Origin: Pinus tabuliformis
Taxonomy: Eukaryota; Streptophyta; Pinopsida; Pinales; Pinaceae
NCBI GenBank assembly: GCA_031772625.1
Contig: CM062819.1
Location: 821,291,503 to 821,355,502 of the forward strand
DNA length: 64,000 nucleotides
Direction of reading: 5' to 3'
Shown: positions 58,009-64,000 of the stretch, one piece after another
How the letters are laid out: every line of letters begins with the position of its first letter
Position numbering within the stretch: the first letter of the stretch is position 1
Notes under the pieces: model-generated
What the model saw: the letters and a program-made list of their open reading frames with translations, nothing else
Told to the model about the DNA's origin: nothing
Database searches by the model: none
Program-made: the position numbers and the translations under genes

Positions 58009-59825
58009 TGTTTGGTCAATTTAGTGTGTTCTAAATTGCTAATTAAAATGTCAATCCGGGATTCGTAAACTGATGAAGTGAGGTGTACTATATGTACAAG
58101 ATAACCATTTTCTTAGTCTTTTGTCGTTTTTGAGTTTTTTTTTAGTTTGTTTTTGGGTTTATCTTCTATGGATTCCCTAGTGTGTGATGGCGAGATTGAA
58201 AGTTAAGTATGGATGGTAATGGTGATTTCTACAGTGATTTTCCAAACTTAAAAGTTTCAAAAAGAAAGCTCCAAACTGACTGTAATGAAATCAATTCTCA
58301 AAAGGAAGTAAATGTACCAAAACAGTGAACTAGTGACAATGGCCCAGTATCCTTACTGCTGTATGAAAAAGAAAGTAAAAACTGAACTTAAAGCAACTCA
58401 AAAACTGAAAGCAAAGCAACTAAATCACACTACTTCAACCCCCGTTCTGACCCTTCACCTTTCAACTCAATCTGTCTATAGGAAGTAATCATAAACAAGC
58501 TGAGTAATATGATATCTAAATTGCAGGAAATTAAATTGCATAAAAGGAAACTAAGATTTAACTACTCATTCATATTTTAACTCTTGAAAATGACATAAGT
58601 AATTCAATCTCTAACTTGCAGGAAAGCAAACTAAATCATACTACAATAAGTAATATTCTGATTCCTTACTAATAGAGTCACTTGACTATAGAAAGGAAAT
58701 CATAAATAGATGAGTAATATGATGTCTAAGTAGTAGAAAAGTAAATAAGCAAAACGCAATTTGAAAAATGACAGTGCTGGAATTAAACTCAGGAAATGAA
58801 AATCAGTAGAAAGGACAAGATGATCTCATGTCAGTAGTTATCAAAAAAATATGTAAATCTGCCCGGGCTACCTACAACAAAACCTGTAAAAGAAGCATTG
58901 ATCAGCTAACAGTTATAAAAGAAAACATAAAGGAAATATGGACAACAATGAACATCAGAACAGCACAATATATATACAAACAATGATTTAAAAACAGTAA
59001 ATGAAAGCAAGTAAGAAACTATACAAAGCTTTGGTGTACAGGGGCCCTCTGCAACCTCGGCCAGTCAATCACTTAGTCACAAATCAGATTCAGGAAAGCT
59101 GTCTTCTCATGTATTTAAAGTGCAGTAATAAAACAAAGTGAAACACAGTACAGTGGGCTGATGACAACAGTCAAAATTACATTTCAAAAACTAACTATTC
59201 AGCGTATATCAACGCGTTATTTATAAGTAAAGGTGCTGCAACTAATTCCTAGATTTTATGCTGCCAAGAGACACGTAAATCTCCTTGACCCGAGATCTAG
59301 CGTGATGGTCATCATGACAGTTGAATCCATGGAGTGGTGGCTGCTCAATTCAGTTCACGGGCTACTCTCCAGGTGTGCCAGTACCTCCGGAAACTAAGGA
59401 TCGTGCCACGCAAACCTTCACGTGGGCAAAACAGAGTCGTGCCACCGCAAAACTCCTCATTTGGCCCTTCCTTTGACCATTGTTGACCACGACCATTTAT
59501 GAGTGATTTGGCTGATCTGAGGGGACACACTCCATGTACACCTCACTTGCAGCTTACCCATGTGGCTGGTTTCTCCATTGGACAACTGTAGCATAGCCTT
59601 TAACAAAATGGATGCGGAAACTTGGGCTGGCTGCGGAAAGTGACAAGTTTCCGCAGCTGCTTGAACAAAAATCTAAATCAAACAACAGTCATAAACATAG
59701 TTAGGAAACCATTTCATAAGCTCTTTTTAGACTAATATGCAACGATTTGACAGCTTGGTGGATGAAGTAAATGGAAAAAGAAGGCTGAAAGGGTATATAG
59801 GGAAGTGCAGGTTTGGGACTCAACA
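58009..59825 (-). repeat. Inner element 5' LTR (right in window)
   Basis: 1,817 bp, the partner of 47,329-49,143. Starts TGTTTGGTC and ends ACTCAACA on the plus strand. Confidence 0.93.
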
Positions 59826-59830
59826 AAAAC
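59826..59830. repeat. Target-site duplication of the inner element, right
   Basis: AAAAC, one substitution from the left copy ACAAC; the chromovirus RNase H frame resumes directly after it (CTTCTTAAGTG, Leu-Leu/Phe-Leu-Ser region). Confidence 0.75.
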
Positions 59831-61210
59831 CTTCTTAAGTGAATTCGATTTTGAGATGAAACGTTTAAAAGGAAAGGAAAATCGTGTGGCCGACACATTG
59901 AGCAGAAAGTTACATTGTATCTATGAGGTTCAAATGAGCAAAGTGAGTTCAAGTATTCCCGAAATCATTAAGGAGGCAACAAACAGAGACTTGAAGTATA
60001 CTTTCCTTTGGAAACAAACCAAAGAAGCCTTGCTGGAAAAGAAGAGATCAGAATTCGCAATAAATTTCGATAATCTCCTTACTTTTAAGGACATAATTTA
60101 CATTCCCAACCAAAACTCAGTTAAACTATTAATTCCGGATGAGTTTCATAGGAAACCTTGTGCTAGGCACCCAGGTTATAAAAAAATGTTTTCAGCCATC
60201 AAAAGGGATACCTTTGTTCCGAATTGTGGAAGGACATTGCAAAAAATTTGTCCAAATTTTTAGAGTGTCAGCTGGTGAAGGCTGAACACCAACATCCCGC
60301 CGGATTGTTATAGCCGCTACCCATTCCAGAATGGAAATGGGAGACCATATCTTTAGATTTCATCACGGGTTTGCCCCGTACAAGGAAACAACATGATTCC
60401 ATTATGGTGGTAGTAGACAAATTAAGTAAGACAACTCACTTCATACCTGTGAAATCCATGTACAAAACCGTGGAAATCGCATAAATATTTATGAAAGAGA
60501 TTTTTCGTTTGCATGGAATACCCAAAGTGGTGATTTCAGATAAGGATGTGAAATTTACATCCACCTTCTGGAAAACTCTTTTCTCAGGGTTAGGTACTCA
60601 AATCCAGTTTAGTACTGCCTACCACCCCCAAACAGATGGACAAACTGAACGGGTAAATCAGGTGTTGGAAGACATGTTATGCATGTTCATGATGCAATAA
60701 CCACACAAGTGAGAATATTACCTCCATCTGGTGGAGTTTTCATATATTAATGGACATCATGAATCGCTAGGCATGAGCCCCTTCGAGGTGTTGTATGGGA
60801 GAAGGTGCAGAGTACCCATAGATTGGAATAATCTGGTTAATAAGTTAGCACTAGGTCCTGATATGCTGGCATAAATGGAGGAGGCTGTTAAGAAAGTTCG
60901 ACAAAATTTAAGGGAAACCCAGGATAGACATAAGGAATATGTAGACAAAAAGAGGACATTCAGAGAATTTCAACTGGGAGATCACATTTATCTAAAAGTG
61001 AAGCCTCGGAAGAGTTCCCTACAATGGCGGGGTTGTGCTAAATTAGCACCCTGATACTGTGGCCCCTTCCAAGTCCTGGAACGAATTGGACCCGTGGCCT
61101 ATAAGCTTGCGCTACCAAGCCACATTCGGGTTCACAATGTATTCCACGTATCACTACTAAAGAAATATGTGTATAACCCTCAACACATTATTGATTGGGA
61201 AAATATTCAG

Positions 61211-61293
61211 GTAAACAAAAAATGGGTATAAGATTGAATATATTTTGTTTTGTTGTTTTACAAAAGTAACTAAAATTTGTTTCTATGGTGCAG
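61211..61293 (+). other. Probable spliceosomal intron between integrase and chromodomain
   Basis: ATTCAG|GTAAAC at the left and GGTGCAG|GTC at the right enclose 83 bp that is T-rich, contains two in-frame stops and has a TAACTAA-like branch region. 83 is not a multiple of three, yet removing it joins the integrase C-terminal frame to the chromodomain frame exactly at phase 0. Chromoviruses usually read continuously here. Confidence 0.65.
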
Positions 61294-61508
61294 GTCGAAC
61301 TGGAAGGAGAGTTCCTGGCAGAACCTCTTCGTATTCTCGATCAGCGGGAAACCAACTTGCGGAGACGAGCCATCACCCAGGTTAAAGTGCAATGGAAGCA
61401 CTTTGGCCCGGAAGAGGCGACTTGGGAAGAGGAGGAAGTTATGTGGAAGGTTTATCCAACATTATTTTCTGATATTAGAGAGAACACTAGGGACGATGTT
61501 CCTCATAT

Positions 61509-61526
61509 GGGGAGGGGGGGGGGAGA
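61509..61526 (+). other. Chromovirus polypurine tract
   Basis: GGGGAGGGGGGGGGGAGA immediately before the 3' LTR (G-run length as given in the sequence). Confidence 0.92.
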
Positions 61527-62132
61527 TGTAACACCCCAAGTTGCATAAAGAAAAATATTGAGACTACTAAGTTGATTTTTACTTAATGACTTTGTAAATT
61601 TTTATTACATTATGATATTATATATTAACTGACTAAAATTGGTTTACCAGATCCACACATTGAGATTACCTAAATTTTAGTAACATTTATTTAACAAGAC
61701 TAAAACAAAACTATTTTGTTAGTAAAGGAAACAGTTGCCAAGAAACAAAAACCCTCTGCCTGACAAAGGCAATATAGAGACGGTAAGAGAGGCAAGAGAA
61801 CCATCCTAGAATTGGAAGAAAGGACCAGTAGGAAGGTTGGTGAACACAGTCATCAAAGGAGTACAAAAGTTAAGGCTGGACAGGAGTCCTGAGGCCACTG
61901 TACTGAATGTAACTGGATAAAAGCCAGTGTGTAAGATAGAAGGTGCTCAAGGAGAGTTAGGACGTGATTTCCAGACTCATGGATGGGAGGTGAGACCTTT
62001 CGAATACATGTTCTATTACATCATAACAAATATAGTAAGGTAGTAGACCTTTGAAAATTTATTAATGTCTTGTGAATATGAATTACTTGACTGCAGAACT
62101 AACTAATTATTAGTGTAGGAACTATAGGTTGC

Positions 62133-62166
<34 letters not shown>

Positions 62167-64000
62167 GATAATTACAAGAAATTAAATAAGTAGAACAGAG
62201 AGCTTATTATTGAACTGGTGGCCCTGAATTTAGTTAATAAATTAGTGAAGAACAAATAAGCTATTTAAGTACAGAACAATTATTAGTGAAGAATAGGAAA
62301 TGAAATAATTTCCATTGCCGTATGATTAATGTATATTGAAGTACAATCATTCATATCTTAGAACCGATGGTAAATAAAGCTTGTTATATAAATAGCGGAA
62401 AGTATTGACAGTTATCGTCTAAAGGAACAATGCAATAAAATATTATAGAAATAAAAGACTGACAGACAGCTAATACGCTACAGACACCGAATGGCATCAA
62501 AATTCCTTTCTTTCCAGGCCTTTAATAGTAGAATAACAAGTAGTTTGAAACAATGATTAACAATCCTATCATAAGAGTATTACATCAATTTGAAGCAGTA
62601 TCTTTGTAAAAACATGGTTCAAAAAACTAATACACCAAGGTTAAAGAGATTGAATCAGACATTTAAGAAACCTGAAATAACCGGAAAACATTTCATGTAT
62701 ATAGATAACATTGAAACAATCGAAATTTATGGGATAACCTTTGGAAGGCATACTTGGTCTTTTATCTTAACAAAGAAAATATTAAAATTCATTCCGCATC
62801 AAAGGAATGGAGAATAGATTCTTAATACCACTGCTAGCAACATCCGAGCGTAATATTAGCTATTCCGACCTCACAGTTTAAAAGAAGAAAATGTCTTGAT
62901 AGACAGAGCTTGCTGACCAACCAGCAGACTAAGATAGCTAAGTTATAACAGTAATCCATAATATAAGATCGCCTACGCAGGAGAAACCCCATCCAAAACT
63001 ATAAACTCACTCAACCGAGAACCATAAACAAGAGAACAGCTCCAACCTGGATACAAACCAAGGTTTGATAAGCTCCTTTGAATTGCATGACCGCAAAATG
63101 AGTAATGAAACCGCCTAAATAGATTGTATACCTGTAAACGGAGGACAAACAAAACTCGTGAGTTGGCAGAGGTGAAACCCTCTCTCAATATTCATTCAAC
63201 ACTGATTATCTTGTATGCATTGGGTCTTTCCTGGAACAGAGTTTCGACATCGCTTCTTTGTTTGCCTACAAAAACAAACGAAGGCTCAGTTCTTTGCTGG
63301 AAATGAGTTAAGCGAAGAGAACTAGAGGTGAAAGCCTTCATCCCCTTAAACCAAAAATCGAAAGGAAGTGGCGCCCTAGAATCTTTACCATAAAACCTTA
63401 CCTAATTCAATTAAGTCTTAATGCTACCATCCTCCCGCCATTTCCAAAGCCTCTTGGGCCATACCTGTGTAACAGAGAAAGTTTTTTTTTACAAGCACTA
63501 AACCGAAACCCTGAAAACAAAAACAATACTAAAACCTGAGAAATAGAGAAAAAACTCAGTAACTGGGTTCTAGGGTAGGGTATACTTGCTTTGAGGGTTC
63601 CACTCTCTCACGGGGGCTTCACTAGGGGAGCAATATCATACCACGTGGGTTCATATTGGGGGATATATATTGAGGAAAAAATGACATAATATATTGAGGG
63701 ATATATAGGGGGTAAAGGGTTTTTATATTGACAAATATAAAAAATGGAGCTTAAAGTTAATGAAAAAATATAAAGGGTATAAAAAATGTTAATGAAAAAA
63801 TGGATACCTACAATATCTAGTGAAAGTAGGGGTTTTTTAAATTGGGAAGTCGTATTGGGTTCATATTGGTAGGGGGTTAAATAATGTGATTTTTAGATGG
63901 ATTTTTCAATATGTAGTCAAATTAAGGGTATTGTTTAATATGCCACAAACGCACGTGATATGACAGAGGTTTACTGAGTGAATCCCCCATGCGTCGTCCT
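61527..64000 (+). repeat. Chromovirus 3' LTR, interrupted at 63,601, truncated by window end
   Basis: Aligned to the 5' LTR from TGTAACACCCC to GAGGGTTC at 63,600 (about 2,070 bp). It has gained a TA run at 62,139-62,162. From 63,601 to the window end the sequence is foreign; the remaining LTR of about 540 bp would lie further right. Confidence 0.88.
63601..64000. mobile_element. MITE-like insertion in the 3' LTR (possibly complete or nearly so)
   Basis: The left edge carries CACGGGGGCTTCACT and, 12 nt on, TCATACCACGTG. The right edge, read on the opposite strand, carries CATGGGGGATTCACT and, 13 nt on, TCATATCACGTG: imperfect terminal inverted repeats of about 45 bp. The interior is AT-rich and non-coding with repeated GGGTTCATATTGG. 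It is about 400 bp long. The right boundary and target duplication fall at or beyond the window end. Confidence 0.5.

Larger units (their letters stand above)
47329..59825 (-). mobile_element. Inner Ty3/gypsy element, Athila/Tat-like, with an extra ORF
   Basis: 12.5 kb, inserted in reverse orientation into the RNase H region of the chromovirus. LTRs are 1,815 and 1,817 bp; internal DNA is 8,865 bp. In its own orientation the order is LTR, Asp-tRNA primer site, gag, protease-RT-RNase H-integrase, a 1.1-kb spacer with small repeats, an additional 469-codon ORF, polypurine tract, LTR. Absence of a chromodomain, the protease style DLGxxINIM, YMDDFTVYG in RT and the primer type place it in the non-chromovirus Athila/Tat branch. 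By-eye comparison of the LTRs gives about 30 substitutions and 2 indels (about 1.7%). Few disabling changes: it is the youngest large element here. Confidence 0.92.
59826..61548 (+). pseudogene. Chromovirus pol, 3' part (RNase H end, integrase, chromodomain)
   Basis: Resumes with FLSEFDFEMKRLKGKENRVA, the RNase H/integrase linker of chromoviruses, then the integrase zinc module (FHRKPCARHPGYKKMF), a frameshift near 60,240, [16 protein letters not shown] and DGQTERVNQ for the catalytic triad, and a GPF-type module ([17 protein letters not shown] at about 61,060). Stops interrupt near 60,310, 60,481, 60,698, 60,713, 60,873 and 61,052. After IIDWENIQ an 83-bp GT-AG interval is followed in another frame by LEGEFLAEPLRILDQRE and a chromodomain-like ITQVKVQWKHFGPEEATWEE. 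The last frame runs over the polypurine tract into the LTR and stops at 61,548. Confidence 0.9.
41515..64000 (+). mobile_element. Ty3/gypsy chromovirus (outer element), interrupted, extends past window
   Basis: A 5' LTR, initiator-Met primer-binding site, gag, protease, RT, RNase H, integrase with a GPF-type module, chromodomain, polypurine tract and 3' LTR in the order of chromoviruses. Removing the nested element at 47,329-59,825 leaves an internal region of about 4.9 kb, normal for the group. By eye, the first 250 bp of the two LTRs differ at about 8% of positions, so it is considerably older than the inner element. The coding region is closed by many stops. Its right end is outside the window, so its target duplication cannot be checked. 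Confidence 0.93.

Noticed and set aside
59701-59952. 83-codon minus frame spanning the inner LTR edge
   Set aside because: It crosses the junction between the inner LTR and the chromovirus, so it cannot be an evolved gene.

Overview
The window is nuclear DNA of a land plant. It carries an L1-type LINE of the plant kind (ORF2 ending in RNase H), a Ty3/gypsy chromovirus primed by initiator-Met tRNA, an Athila/Tat-like gypsy element primed by Asp tRNA, and broken pieces of plant purple acid phosphatase and TOPLESS-like genes. Gene density is very low, the DNA is AT-rich, and old retroelements and tandem-repeat fields dominate. This would fit a large, slowly purged genome such as a gymnosperm's, but the sequence alone does not settle the taxon.

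Layout. 1-5.3 kb has no convincing gene; a LINE-like 3' tail lies on the minus strand at about 3.7-4.5 kb. 5.33-11.92 kb is a nearly full-length but dead LINE on the plus strand, bracketed by a 15-bp target-site duplication. 12-18.3 kb is a repeat zone: two fields sharing a GTTGATGCAACATCAAC motif, microsatellites, a SINE-like unit, a decayed minus-strand coding block and a minus-strand LINE fragment. 18.6-23.8 kb holds a 37-bp minisatellite and otherwise unassigned DNA. 23.9-24.7 kb is a purple acid phosphatase pseudogene and 25.4-25.5 kb a TOPLESS-like exon scrap. 27.4-35.7 kb is mostly short local duplications.

The one gene that looks intact is at 35.76-36.59 kb: three exons encoding a 162-aa GFA/CENP-V-type zinc-fold protein. 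Its 3' end was copied 3.4 kb downstream (39.97-40.47 kb). There a different 5' segment, with a TATA-like box and a signal-peptide-like start, reads in frame into the copied C-terminus and gives a 35-aa chimeric ORF. The copied 3' UTR was later hit by a 242-bp MITE, and the original copy preserves the empty site. Between the two copies lies a 2.4-kb field of AT-rich tandem repeats.

41.5 kb to the window end is one nested structure. The outer chromovirus (LTR 41,515-44,118; partial 3' LTR from 61,527) is split inside its RNase H coding region by a younger, oppositely oriented Athila/Tat-like element (47,329-59,825, near-identical 1.8-kb LTRs, 5-bp target duplication). The inner element carries gag, pol and a further sense ORF of about 469 codons in the env-like position. 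The outer element has a probable 83-bp GT-AG intron between integrase and chromodomain. Its 3' LTR is interrupted at 63,601 by a MITE-like unit. Nearly all nonsense codons in the dead elements are explained by C-to-T (or G-to-A) changes, as expected of methylated, silenced repeats.
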